Assembly: GCA_900754255.1 (NCBI GenBank)
Contig: CAAECI010000037.1
Coordinates: 1 to 37,557, forward strand
Direction of reading: 5' to 3'
Length of the DNA: 37,557 nucleotides
From: an uncultured Succinivibrio sp.
GTDB taxonomy: Bacteria > Pseudomonadota > Gammaproteobacteria > Enterobacterales > Succinivibrionaceae
Position 1 is the first letter of the stretch, and each line of letters begins with the position of its first letter. A model generated the notes under the pieces. The model was not told where the DNA came from, ran no database searches, and saw nothing but the letters and a program-made list of their open reading frames with translations. Positions 1-7,744 of the stretch are shown in pieces. The position numbers were made by a program, and so were the translations under genes.

Positions 1-9
1 TTACGCGCC

Positions 10-16
10 TCCTTAA
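10..16 (-). promoter_or_regulatory. Shine-Dalgarno sequence of a gene starting just outside the left edge
   Basis: Read on the minus strand, the first bases of the window contain a perfect AAGGAGG followed by seven bases (CGCGTAA) and then the window edge. A start codon at the next base would have ideal spacing. The gene itself lies outside the window. From its position after the gp44-like fragment it could be the next tail gene of the Mu-like prophage (a gp45-type baseplate spike), but that is inference. Confidence 0.45.
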
Positions 17-115
17 AAATTCAGAAGGCAAATGTAATGCAAGCTACAAGATCAGATCAAAGACTCGAGGAAAAATTTGGGGAGGAGGGGAGAAGCGGTG
101 AGGGTAAACGCGAAT

Positions 116-625
116 TTAAGCGATCATCTTGCCGAGATCTTTTCGATCATCTTTAAGGATCCCCAACAGTGCCACAGCCTGCTTTAACGGCACGTTGATG
201 AACTGTATCGCGGCCTTGGTGATGGCCGGATCGACAAAGTCCCCCGGGGAGCGGGTAGCGCTCCACTTGGTAGAGTTCACAGTGTTTGAGAAATCGTAAC
301 CGTTCCAAGCCGGAGAGCAGTCTACTAAGTCCTCGGTACGTGATCTTCCCGCAATAGCGGCCGCCACGCTCGTGGCGTTATAGCTTATAGGCAAGGCATC
401 GACATAGCCTGTGAGCACCAAGTCATTGCCTATATAGATTTGTATCTCGTCTCCGAGCTTAAAGGAGCGCAGGAGGGTAGCTGATTGCGGAAGCTTGGCC
501 GTGGTTCCCACTTGGAAGGAGCGGGCTAAGGTATTGAGCTCGGAGGTGATACTGACATCCGTCCAGTGCTCATACTCCGCCGCCTCACCGTTTACAATGA
601 TCCTGACTTTGTTTTCATCGGTCAT
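116..625 (-). CDS. Truncated Mu gpP/gp44-like phage baseplate hub protein
   Basis: 169 residues. The N-terminal region resembles the start of Mu gpP (gp44): a short beta-rich segment with W-T-D-V-S-I-T, a GTT..LP segment, G-D-E-I-Q-I-Y-I-G, L-T-G-Y-V-D and then AGRSRTEDLVDCS, matching the family's 'GRDKTADLIDC' block. Family members usually run to about 350-380 residues, so more than half is missing. The remaining tail after about residue 145 does not match the family as I remember it and suggests a frameshift or deletion. The gene follows, in transcription order, a gpN/gp43-like fragment, which is the Mu order. It has no Shine-Dalgarno sequence: its ATG directly abuts the T-run of an upstream terminator. 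Most likely a decaying prophage gene. The family call rests on pattern recall, without a search. Confidence 0.6.
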   Translation of the reverse strand: MTDENKVRIIVNGEAAEYEHWTDVSITSELNTLARSFQVGTTAKLPQSATLLRSFKLGDEIQIYIGNDLVLTGYVDALPISYNATSVAAAIAGRSRTEDLVDCSPAWNGYDFSNTVNSTKWSATRSPGDFVDPAITKAAIQFINVPLKQAVALLGILKDDRKDLGKMIA

Positions 626-651
626 AAAAAAAAAGCACTCTTTCGAGTGCT
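626..651 (-). terminator. Rho-independent terminator of the small secreted-protein gene
   Basis: On the minus strand AGCACTC-GAAA-GAGTGCT forms a 7-bp stem with a GAAA tetraloop, followed at once by nine T residues. The T-run ends at the ATG of the downstream gp44-like gene. The site lies a few bases beyond the stop of the 104-residue secreted protein, so that gene is its own transcription unit. Confidence 0.85.
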
Positions 652-658
652 CTCCGTT

Positions 659-973
659 TTAATCAATATGGCATTGAGTGTTAAATTGGTATTGAACGCA
701 GTGATAAAGCTTGCCGTCTATGTATACGTCACGATCAGAAACATAGCTACCGCTACCGTTGTAGTAGTTTTTAGCGGCATCGGTGGCTTGCTGGTTAAGC
801 TCATTTTCCCTTCTCCACCACTCCTCTGCGGACAGTTCTGGGGGCGGATTACGATAAAATTCATCCATTTCAGCCTGACATTCTGCCGCCGCTTCTTCTT
901 CCGTATACAGTCTGGCATCGGCGATATTAAACACCGATAAGGCCAGCACGAACGCTAAAATCAAATACTTCAT
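659..973 (-). CDS. Small secreted protein of unknown function within the prophage (moron-like)
   Basis: 104 residues from the ATG at 973. The reading frame continues further upstream, but this start is chosen because it has an AGAGGT ribosome binding site about 9 bases upstream and begins a good signal peptide (MKYLILAFVLALSVFNIADA, cleavage probably after ADA). The mature part is acidic and polar, with a Glu/Ala-rich helix, an AEEWWRRENE segment and three cysteines (one near residue 29, one in YHCVQ, one in NTQC), and ends NTQCHID. I do not recognise the family. It sits between gpN-like and gp44-like tail genes where Mu has no gene, has its own terminator, and looks like an independently transcribed cargo gene (moron). 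Export to the periplasm is predicted from the signal peptide only. Confidence 0.65.
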   Translation of the reverse strand: MKYLILAFVLALSVFNIADARLYTEEEAAAECQAEMDEFYRNPPPELSAEEWWRRENELNQQATDAAKNYYNGSGSYVSDRDVYIDGKLYHCVQYQFNTQCHID

Positions 974-1025
974 AGGTGGATACCTCTTTGTCGTGAAGTA
1001 TAGGATTAAAAGCCTTAGCCGTAAA

Positions 1026-1187
1026 TTAGCCCGATATCCTAAGCGACTTTTTCTCAAGAAAGAGCGGGAAAGGTATGCGGTTACGGTATACGAGCTCCTC
1101 GACCTTGGAGGCATCCCCGGTAGCGTCATAGGCCAGAACTACCGCGGGCTCATTCTCAGAGGGCGTGACGGTTAAATCGTTCGTGCC
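1026..1187 (-). pseudogene. C-terminal tail of the gpN-like protein, downstream of an in-frame amber codon
   Basis: Directly after the TAG that ends the 206-residue gpN-like frame, the same frame stays open for 53 more codons to a TAA. The encoded tail contains AVVLAYDATGDASKVEELV and YRNRIPFPLFL, which matches the conserved C-terminus of Mu gpN/gp43 relatives ('LAY.LYGDA.R..EI..RNRI.HP.F'). The family's end is therefore present but separated by a stop codon. Either the gene carries a nonsense mutation or the amber codon was read through in the original phage. Confidence 0.6.
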
Positions 1188-1808
1188 CTACATAACCTCA
1201 TCGGTAAGGTAGCGATAAAGGCAGTGATAACACTCCTCTATGTGCTCATAGCGATATGTCGGATCGTGCTCAAGATACAGCATTTCATTTTCAAGCACCT
1301 CAAGCATCTCGTTACGAAGCTTGAGCACCTCCTCATCCGAGCGGGAGGAGGCTTTTAAGTCTTGAGCCGTGCCAATCATGGAGGCACAGCCTGCCATCTG
1401 CACAAGGAGCACGTTTCTTACCTGCTCCTGCGCCGAGCTTGCAAGCTGGGCTTTTTGTACCTCCAAGTCTTTGCGCCTCGTATTCCATACCGTGATAGCG
1501 GTAGTGTCCGCTTTAATGCGCTTGTCACTTACCACAGCCTTTAAAGCCTCGGCGGCCTTGCCCCAGTTGATGACGGAGGCGGTAAAGCCTCCCACCCCGA
1601 TGGCGCTTAAAAGCGACTTGGTAAAGCCCTCAGGCCCCGAGCTTAAAGCGGCGGCGACCGTAGTGGTAAGATCGGCCACGGCATCGCTTAGGTCAAAGAG
1701 CTTGGTGAATTTGCAATCCGAGAGACACCCTAGGATGTCCTGATATTCGCCCGTGGCTATCTCGTTTACAATCTCGGATCCAGATCTTATATCCCCGAGA
1801 AATACCAA
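1188..1808 (-). CDS. Mu gpN/gp43-like DNA circularization protein, 5'-truncated fragment
   Basis: 206 residues, mostly helical, containing a region with DLTTTVAAALSSGPEGFTKSLLSAIG and a basic/helical C-terminal part ending CLYRYLTDEVM before a TAG. Assignment as gpN-like rests on the gene order (upstream of a gp44-like gene) and on the typical gpN C-terminus that follows the TAG in the same frame (1026-1187). Family members are about 420-490 residues with an N-terminal DNA_circ_N domain. That domain is absent here, and an in-frame stop lies just upstream of the first possible start (a TTG without a ribosome binding site). The prophage was therefore cut at about 1800, and chromosomal DNA follows. 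Probably not functional. Confidence 0.5.
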   Translation of the reverse strand: MVFLGDIRSGSEIVNEIATGEYQDILGCLSDCKFTKLFDLSDAVADLTTTVAAALSSGPEGFTKSLLSAIGVGGFTASVINWGKAAEALKAVVSDKRIKADTTAITVWNTRRKDLEVQKAQLASSAQEQVRNVLLVQMAGCASMIGTAQDLKASSRSDEEVLKLRNEMLEVLENEMLYLEHDPTYRYEHIEECYHCLYRYLTDEVM

Positions 1809-1891
1809 AGTTTTACGCTACATTTTGGATAATGACGCTACAATTAAGAAAAGCCCTTTTTTAAAAGATCCTTCTACACGAGTTCAGTCCT

Positions 1892-4800
1892 ATGATGCAT
1901 CAAATGAATGCGTGCGCCGCCGCAGTTATAGCCGCGCTCTTCGTACCTCTTGCTCACGCCTCCGACAAACCGCTTGAGATCACGGCCGTACATAGCTATT
2001 CCTATGCCTCGGGATCTTCAGTGTGTCTTACCATGACCGACGATCTCGAGGGCAGCAGCCAATTAGGAGATCTCAAGGCCTATGTCGAGGTTCAGGATAA
2101 AAAAAGCCGCGAGCTTTTAAAGGTAATGCCCTATGTAAAAAGAGCGGATCTTTGTCTTCCCGGACTTAAAAACGGGCACGACTACAGCGTAAAAATAAAG
2201 GCCGGCTTGCTTTCATCCTCCGGACAAAGTCTTCAAAAGGACATGAGCTACGATGTAAAAATAGATGACGCCGCCCCGCGCGTATTTATGGAAAAAGGCG
2301 TTCTGCTACCTGCCGTACAGAGTAATTCGGTTATCTACGTACAAAGCATCAATACCGAGCGCCTTAAGGTGGCCCTCTATAAAATCAATCGTGATGATCT
2401 CATCTCCGCCGAATTTTCCCGTTTTTTAAGCGGCAATCTTGATACCTGGGAGAGTACTCCCCTAATCAACAACCACGCCGAGCTGCAGGGCGAGATGACG
2501 CTTGCAACTGAGGGCAAAAATAACGAGGAAACCTTCACCGCACTTGATCTCAAGGAGCTTTATCAAAAAAAGGCCCTTGAGGACGGAGTTTATCTTTTAA
2601 GCGTAAAGGATGCCGCACTCAGAGCCGATGACGAATACGACGACGATTGTCGCGATCGCTTCTTCTCCCGCCTCCTTATCGTCAGCAATTTGGCCGTGAC
2701 CTCCTATCGCGGCAAGGACACCATGCGTGTCGCCGTAAGATCGCTCAAAAGCGGTAATCCGGCGGCAGGTGCCGAGGTTAAGGTGCTCTCCCGCTCAGGA
2801 CGGGCTCTTTTTAGTTCCCGAGCCGATGCCGAGGGCTTCGTAACCGTCCCCTCAGAGATCCTAAATGGAGAGGATGCACTGCGTCCGCAAGCCGTAACCG
2901 CCTTACTGGGCAGTGACTTCTTTATGTTGCCGCTTGACGAGTATGCGCGCATCAATATGGACGAGATGGACAGTCAGGCAAGCTACGACAAAACTCTGCC
3001 CTCCGCCCGCAGCGATCTTAAAATCACGGGATTTTTCGACCGCGGCATCGCCCGCCCGGGAGAGACTCTGCACTATACCGCTCTGGTCAGAAATCGCGAT
3101 CTGACGGCCTCCGATCTTAAGGCCCTGATCCTAAAGCTGCGCCGTACCGACGGAACCGTATTGGCATCTGCAACTGCAGAGGCCATGGGAGCGGGCTTTT
3201 TTGAGGGTAGCTTTTTGATCCCTACAAATGGTCCGCGCGGTCAATGGTTTGTAGATGTCTTTCTCGGATCCGATCTTATCCACTCCGAGGGTATACAGAT
3301 CGCAGACTTTACCCCCTCCGAGCTTTGCGTGTCCCAAAAATCACCGGATAAGATCCTCACAGGCGGTAACGAGGCCGCCTTTGAAATCGATGCCAGATAT
3401 AATTACGGATCTCCTGCGGCAAATTTACAGGCGGACGGAAATATCAGCTTTAGCCCGCAAAGCCGTCCCTTTGACGATCCGACACTGTCATCCTTTAGCT
3501 TCGGCCCTCATGAGGAGGAGGCCGCCTCTGAAAAATCATTCGTCTCCCTACCCATAACCAAGCTTGATGCGGAGGGAAAGGGATGCTTTAAAACAGCCCT
3601 GCCTAAAAAGGCTTTTGCACAAAGAGCCGAGGTAACCTCCACGGTGTATACGGCCTCATCCAATGCGCTTAGTGCCGCCTCCTACATCGTGATGCCGCAA
3701 AATACACTCATAGGCCTGAAATATGATCAAAGCGCATCCCAAATCGATGCGCTTACCCTAAATTCCAAGGGGCAAAGGGAAGATCGCGACATAAGCTATA
3801 CCCTCAAAAGACGCCTTAACGACTATCAGTTCGTATTTGTAAACGGATCCTGGCGTTACGTTCCAAATCCTCGTAGCATCAGCATCAAAACGGCGGTGCT
3901 CAAGGGACAGGAACAACAAAAGAGCATTGATTTGAGCGATCTTGCGGACGGACGCTACGAGCTTTGTGCCCGCACCGAGGACGGCGGCTATTCCTCATTG
4001 CTCTTTACCAAGGGATATTCCTACGGCGATAGCTATGATCGCCCCGATCGCATCGAGATCACCTGCGACAAGGAGGCATATAAGACGGGGGATACGGTCA
4101 AGCTCTCCTTTGTTTCCCCAAGAGAAGGCAGTGCCGATCTTATCGTAGGCAGCGACGAAACCCTGTTCTCAAAGCGCTTTAACGTTAAGAAGGGAAATAA
4201 TGAAATAAGCTTTAAGGCCGATGCCGCCATGGGATCGGGAGCACATGCTCTGCTGAGCATGATCTATGAGGTAAACGCCTCCCCCGTCCCCGTGCGTTCC
4301 TTCGGACTTACTTATATTGCCGTGGACTCACAAGATCATAAGCTCAACCTTGACGGAGAGATCCCGCAAAACGTAAAGCCCGGGGATACCCTAAGACTCA
4401 AATTAAAGAGCGATAAGCTTTCAGGCAAAATGTACTACACCGCCGCCTTGGTGGATGAGGGGATCTTGGATCTTACCGCCTATCAAAGCCCCGATCCCTT
4501 TAAGAGCTTGACCGCACCCTCCCGCTATGAGCTTAAGATCAATGATATGTGCGGCTTCCTTTTGCGTGCCTTTTCAAAAAGCGATCAGGGCTACGGAGCG
4601 GACTATATGATGCTCTCCGCTTCAAGATCGCCTGAGGCCTTGCAGCTTTTAAATCAAAGGATCATCGCCCTGCATCAGGGGGCAACTCCTGCCAAGGACG
4701 GTCAGATCGAGGTTGAATTCAAGATCCCGCAGTTTGACGGGGCTCTGCGCCTCATGGTAACCGCCGCCGATGATACGGGCGTAGGCTCGTTTACCAGGAC

Positions 4801-6538
4801 AGTACGCGTACGCGACGATCTGGTATCACAAATAGCCGCTGCCAAGATCCTGCATACGGGCGATGAGCTTTCATCGGCCTTGATCTTGCGAGATTCTCTG
4901 CTCAAGGACGATACACTCACAATCGATCTTAGTTGTAGCGGATCTATAAAGTGTGATGCGCTCAAGGACCAAAAGGTAAGACTTGAAAACAAGGGAGCGC
5001 AAATAGCCTTTGAGACTGAGGCCGTCAAGGAAGGCGCCGGCCTTATCAAATACTTTATAAAGGCCCCGAATTTCAAAAAAGAGGGCTCCTACGAATTGCA
5101 GGTTAACAATGCCCGTACTCCCGTTTTAATGCGCAGTGCCGTCAGATTGGATCCTAAAGAAAGCAAGGAGCTTTCACTAAATGCCGTGGGGAACAACCCC
5201 GTCGATGCCGTATTGAGCATAGGCTCAAGTCCCTTTAATTACGACTTTATGCAAGAAAGACTGCTTAAAACCGAGCCCTACGATACTGCAGGCGAGGCTT
5301 TGCTTTTAAATGCCCTTTTGGATGTAAAAGCCGAGGCTAAATACGTAACCCCGCTCTTTGAAGCGCTTTTATCCCGCTTTGACGGATCAGGCTTTATCGA
5401 AACCGGGGATGAGTATGCACAAATGCTATCTAGGGGAGCGCTGCTTAAGGCCAAGGATCAGGGCTACTACCTGGACGAGAATTTAAGCCGCAGCCTCCTG
5501 CGCACTATTAAAAACTCCCTGTCATACTCAAGCACCGAAAGTGCCGCCCTAGGCTACGAGATCCTAGCCGAGCACAAAGCACTCAATCTGTCCTCTTTGC
5601 GTTATAAATACGATCAATTAAAGGACAGCGTGCTGCCGCCTCTGGCCTGTGCCTCCCTAGCCCGCGCCTTCAAATTAAGCGGGGATGAGATTTGTGCCCG
5701 CGAAATGCTGCAAAGGGCCGAAAAAGGCTTTTTAGAGCTTGCCGCCTTAGATAAGGACATCGCCGATGCCCGCAATGATGCAGAGCGCGGTCAGGCCATG
5801 CAGGCACGTAAAAGCTTTGAGGGATCCTCATTCTCATCCTTAGGCTTTGACAAAGCCGTGATCTTTAAGAATGCGGTTTTAAACGGAGATGAAAAAGCAG
5901 TGGCCGCTACCGATCCATCTATGCTTTTAAAGGAGAGTGACGATCAATACATCAATGCCGTGCTATGCCAAGCCGGAAAAGGCTCTAAGCTGAAAACGCA
6001 AACACAAAGGATCAATAAATCCTCCCTAAAGGTAAAAAACGACGGTAACGATCCCAAATGGTATGTGCTTGAGGCCTTCGCCGTGCCGGATGAAAGCTAT
6101 AAACCTGTCCAAAATCTATCACTTACGCAAAGTTTCCTCGATGAAAACGGCAAGATCTTGGATAAAAACGCCATCAAGGTACATGAGCACCTGTATTTAC
6201 AGCTGACGCTGAAGCGTCAGAGCCTTAGCTATAGGGATACGGTAATAAGAGCTGCTCTGCCTGCAGGTTTCAGTCTCGAAAGAGTGCTGGATACACAAAC
6301 GGCCGCAAGTCTGGGCTTTAAGAACATATCTACCCCGGATCATGTCGAAAACGGTGATCAGGGCTTGGTTATGACGCTCGGAGGCGACGGAAATAATGCC
6401 GGATCAGAGGTTAAGATCGCATTGGCGCTGCGTCCTGATGTAAAAGGCAGCTTCACCATGCCTTCGATACAGATCTACGATCCTACCCTTCAGGGTGTGC
6501 AGATCTTCAACAGCGAGCAAAGGCTCAACGTTAAGTAA
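1892..6538 (+). CDS. Alpha-2-macroglobulin family periplasmic protein lacking the thioester
   Basis: 1548 residues, the usual size for bacterial A2Ms such as E. coli YfaS (about 1530) and YfhM (about 1650). A signal peptide with AHA-S cleavage follows the first Met residues; there is no lipobox Cys, so it should be soluble in the periplasm. Beta-rich MG domains include DRGIARPGETLHY (about residue 383, the family's 'DRGxYRPGE' signature). A bait-type region follows near residue 718, and an A2M domain begins near 973. Where the thioester CxEQ should be (family 'PYGCLEQTTS'), this protein reads EPYDTAGEALL near residue 1130, and no CxEQ occurs anywhere. It thus cannot trap proteases covalently and resembles the YfaS type. 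PBP1C is encoded 1.2 kb downstream, as in yfhM-pbpC loci. The start is uncertain (ATGs at 1892, 1895, 1904; weak ribosome binding site). Confidence 0.92.
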   Translation: MMHQMNACAAAVIAALFVPLAHASDKPLEITAVHSYSYASGSSVCLTMTDDLEGSSQLGDLKAYVEVQDKKSRELLKVMPYVKRADLCLPGLKNGHDYSVKIKAGLLSSSGQSLQKDMSYDVKIDDAAPRVFMEKGVLLPAVQSNSVIYVQSINTERLKVALYKINRDDLISAEFSRFLSGNLDTWESTPLINNHAELQGEMTLATEGKNNEETFTALDLKELYQKKALEDGVYLLSVKDAALRADDEYDDDCRDRFFSRLLIVSNLAVTSYRGKDTMRVAVRSLKSGNPAAGAEVKVLSRSGRALFSSRADAEGFVTVPSEILNGEDALRPQAVTALLGSDFFMLPLDEYARINMDEMDSQASYDKTLPSARSDLKITGFFDRGIARPGETLHYTALVRNRDLTASDLKALILKLRRTDGTVLASATAEAMGAGFFEGSFLIPTNGPRGQWFVDVFLGSDLIHSEGIQIADFTPSELCVSQKSPDKILTGGNEAAFEIDARYNYGSPAANLQADGNISFSPQSRPFDDPTLSSFSFGPHEEEAASEKSFVSLPITKLDAEGKGCFKTALPKKAFAQRAEVTSTVYTASSNALSAASYIVMPQNTLIGLKYDQSASQIDALTLNSKGQREDRDISYTLKRRLNDYQFVFVNGSWRYVPNPRSISIKTAVLKGQEQQKSIDLSDLADGRYELCARTEDGGYSSLLFTKGYSYGDSYDRPDRIEITCDKEAYKTGDTVKLSFVSPREGSADLIVGSDETLFSKRFNVKKGNNEISFKADAAMGSGAHALLSMIYEVNASPVPVRSFGLTYIAVDSQDHKLNLDGEIPQNVKPGDTLRLKLKSDKLSGKMYYTAALVDEGILDLTAYQSPDPFKSLTAPSRYELKINDMCGFLLRAFSKSDQGYGADYMMLSASRSPEALQLLNQRIIALHQGATPAKDGQIEVEFKIPQFDGALRLMVTAADDTGVGSFTRTVRVRDDLVSQIAAAKILHTGDELSSALILRDSLLKDDTLTIDLSCSGSIKCDALKDQKVRLENKGAQIAFETEAVKEGAGLIKYFIKAPNFKKEGSYELQVNNARTPVLMRSAVRLDPKESKELSLNAVGNNPVDAVLSIGSSPFNYDFMQERLLKTEPYDTAGEALLLNALLDVKAEAKYVTPLFEALLSRFDGSGFIETGDEYAQMLSRGALLKAKDQGYYLDENLSRSLLRTIKNSLSYSSTESAALGYEILAEHKALNLSSLRYKYDQLKDSVLPPLACASLARAFKLSGDEICAREMLQRAEKGFLELAALDKDIADARNDAERGQAMQARKSFEGSSFSSLGFDKAVIFKNAVLNGDEKAVAATDPSMLLKESDDQYINAVLCQAGKGSKLKTQTQRINKSSLKVKNDGNDPKWYVLEAFAVPDESYKPVQNLSLTQSFLDENGKILDKNAIKVHEHLYLQLTLKRQSLSYRDTVIRAALPAGFSLERVLDTQTAASLGFKNISTPDHVENGDQGLVMTLGGDGNNAGSEVKIALALRPDVKGSFTMPSIQIYDPTLQGVQIFNSEQRLNVK

Positions 6539-6544
6539 AAAATC

Positions 6545-6570
6545 GGGGGGATATAAATCCCCCCTTTTTT
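6545..6570. terminator. Bidirectional Rho-independent terminator
   Basis: GGGGGGAT-ATAA-ATCCCCCC forms an 8-bp stem followed by six T residues on the plus strand. On the minus strand the same stem is followed by GATTTTTT. It lies 6 bases after the A2M stop and about 30 bases after the stop of the convergent PfoR-like gene, so it can serve both. Confidence 0.9.
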
Positions 6571-6599
6571 ATCTACTCAAATATGTACGATCTCGTACT

Positions 6600-7664
6600 C
6601 TAGTTTCCAGCTAAGGTGAGATCGCCGTCCTTGACCCATCCGAGCTTACGCACGATCGCATGGAACAAGGGGGTGAGTACTGCAGGCAGCACGAAGCAAA
6701 TAAGAATGAGTCCGGCCCAGTCAAAGGCGGTGACGGCTTTCTTGGTTCCCTGCTCGATATCGCTTAACCAGCCTGCATAGATGCCGAGCTGTCCGACCAG
6801 ACCGCAGGTACCCATACCGGATGAAACCGCAGGTCCGTTCATTTGCAAGGAGAACACACAGGTAGCAAGCGGTCCCGTGACGGCGGAGGTCAGGATGGGA
6901 GCTATCCAAATGCGGGGATTTTTCACTATGTTGCCCATCTGCAGCATGGAGGTACCTATACCCTGAGAGATCAAGCCGCCCATGCCGTTTTCACGGTAGG
7001 AGATCACGGCAAAGCCTATCATTTGCGCACAGCAACCGGCTACGGCGGCACCGCCTGCAAGCCCAGTAAGTCCTAAAGCGGCACATATGGCAGCCGAGGA
7101 GATGGGAAGGGTCAGACAAATGCCCACCACCACCGACACCAAAACGCCCATGGCAAAGGGCTGCAATTCGGTTGCAAACATAATTAGACCTCCGGTGGAG
7201 GCGGCGGCCTCTCCTATTGGAGGGGCGATGAGTAATGACAAGACCACGCCCGCAAATACGGTCACAAAGGGAGTAACCAGGATGTCCACACGGGTTTCCT
7301 TGGAAACGGCTTTACCGCATTCGGCGGCAATGATCGCGATCACAAGCACGGCCAAGGGACCGCCAGCACCGCCTAAGCCGTTGGCGGCGGCACCTACCAC
7401 GGTCATGGAGAACAGCACAAAGGGCGGACATCTTAAAGCATAGCCGATGGCGATGGCCATTGCAGGCCCCGACATCTTGGCTGCATAGCCGCCCACCGTC
7501 ACCAAAAGCTCGATCCCAAGCTGGCGACCTACGGTACTCATGATGGTTCCTATCAATAAGGAACAGAACAAACCCGCGGCCATTGCCCCCAAAGCATCGA
7601 TGCCGTAACGGCGCAACGAAATTTCGATATCCTTACGCTTAAGGAATTCTCTAAAATTACTCAT
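6600..7664 (-). CDS. PfoR/PTS_EIIC_2 family membrane permease
   Basis: 354 residues, almost entirely hydrophobic, with about nine or ten membrane segments and Gly/Ala-rich turns such as KMSGPAMAIAIGYAL, GAAANGLGGAGGPLA and SSGMGTCGLVGQLG. These are typical of the PTS_EIIC_2 family (PF13303), which includes PfoR, first described as a regulator of perfringolysin in Clostridium perfringens. Members look like phosphotransferase EIIC domains without attached EIIA/EIIB domains. No EIIA or EIIB is encoded nearby, so substrate and phosphorylation partner are unknown. The gene is divergent from pbpC, with a 72-bp shared region that contains a good promoter for this gene (7716-7744). It appears inserted between the A2M and pbpC genes, which are adjacent in many other proteobacteria. 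Confidence 0.8.
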   Translation of the reverse strand: MSNFREFLKRKDIEISLRRYGIDALGAMAAGLFCSLLIGTIMSTVGRQLGIELLVTVGGYAAKMSGPAMAIAIGYALRCPPFVLFSMTVVGAAANGLGGAGGPLAVLVIAIIAAECGKAVSKETRVDILVTPFVTVFAGVVLSLLIAPPIGEAAASTGGLIMFATELQPFAMGVLVSVVVGICLTLPISSAAICAALGLTGLAGGAAVAGCCAQMIGFAVISYRENGMGGLISQGIGTSMLQMGNIVKNPRIWIAPILTSAVTGPLATCVFSLQMNGPAVSSGMGTCGLVGQLGIYAGWLSDIEQGTKKAVTAFDWAGLILICFVLPAVLTPLFHAIVRKLGWVKDGDLTLAGN

Positions 7665-7693
7665 AAAAAACTCTTACAATTGAACAAAGTTCC

Positions 7694-7711
7694 CACCCTA
7701 ATTAAAGGGTG
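7694..7711. promoter_or_regulatory. Inverted repeat at the pfoR-like transcription start (possible operator)
   Basis: CACCCT-AATTAA-AGGGTG, a 6-bp perfect inverted repeat, lies just downstream of the minus-strand -10 box in the divergent pfoR-like/pbpC region. Its position over the expected +1 would suit a repressor site. It could also be a small 5'-UTR hairpin. No regulator is identified. Confidence 0.4.
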
Positions 7712-7715
7712 CATA

Positions 7716-7744
7716 ATTATATTTCATAAAGAATAAATGTACAA
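7716..7744 (-). promoter_or_regulatory. Sigma-70 promoter of the PfoR-like gene
   Basis: On the minus strand TTGTAC (plus positions 7739-7744) and a perfect TATAAT (7716-7721) are separated by 17 bp. The -35 box overlaps the ATG of pbpC at 7737-7739, so the promoter and the pbpC start codon share sequence. Confidence 0.6.

Noticed and set aside
659..1129. Longer version (156 residues) of the small secreted protein
   Set aside because: The added N-terminus is basic and low-complexity and overlaps the gpN-like tail; the internal ATG at 973 has a ribosome binding site and starts a signal peptide.
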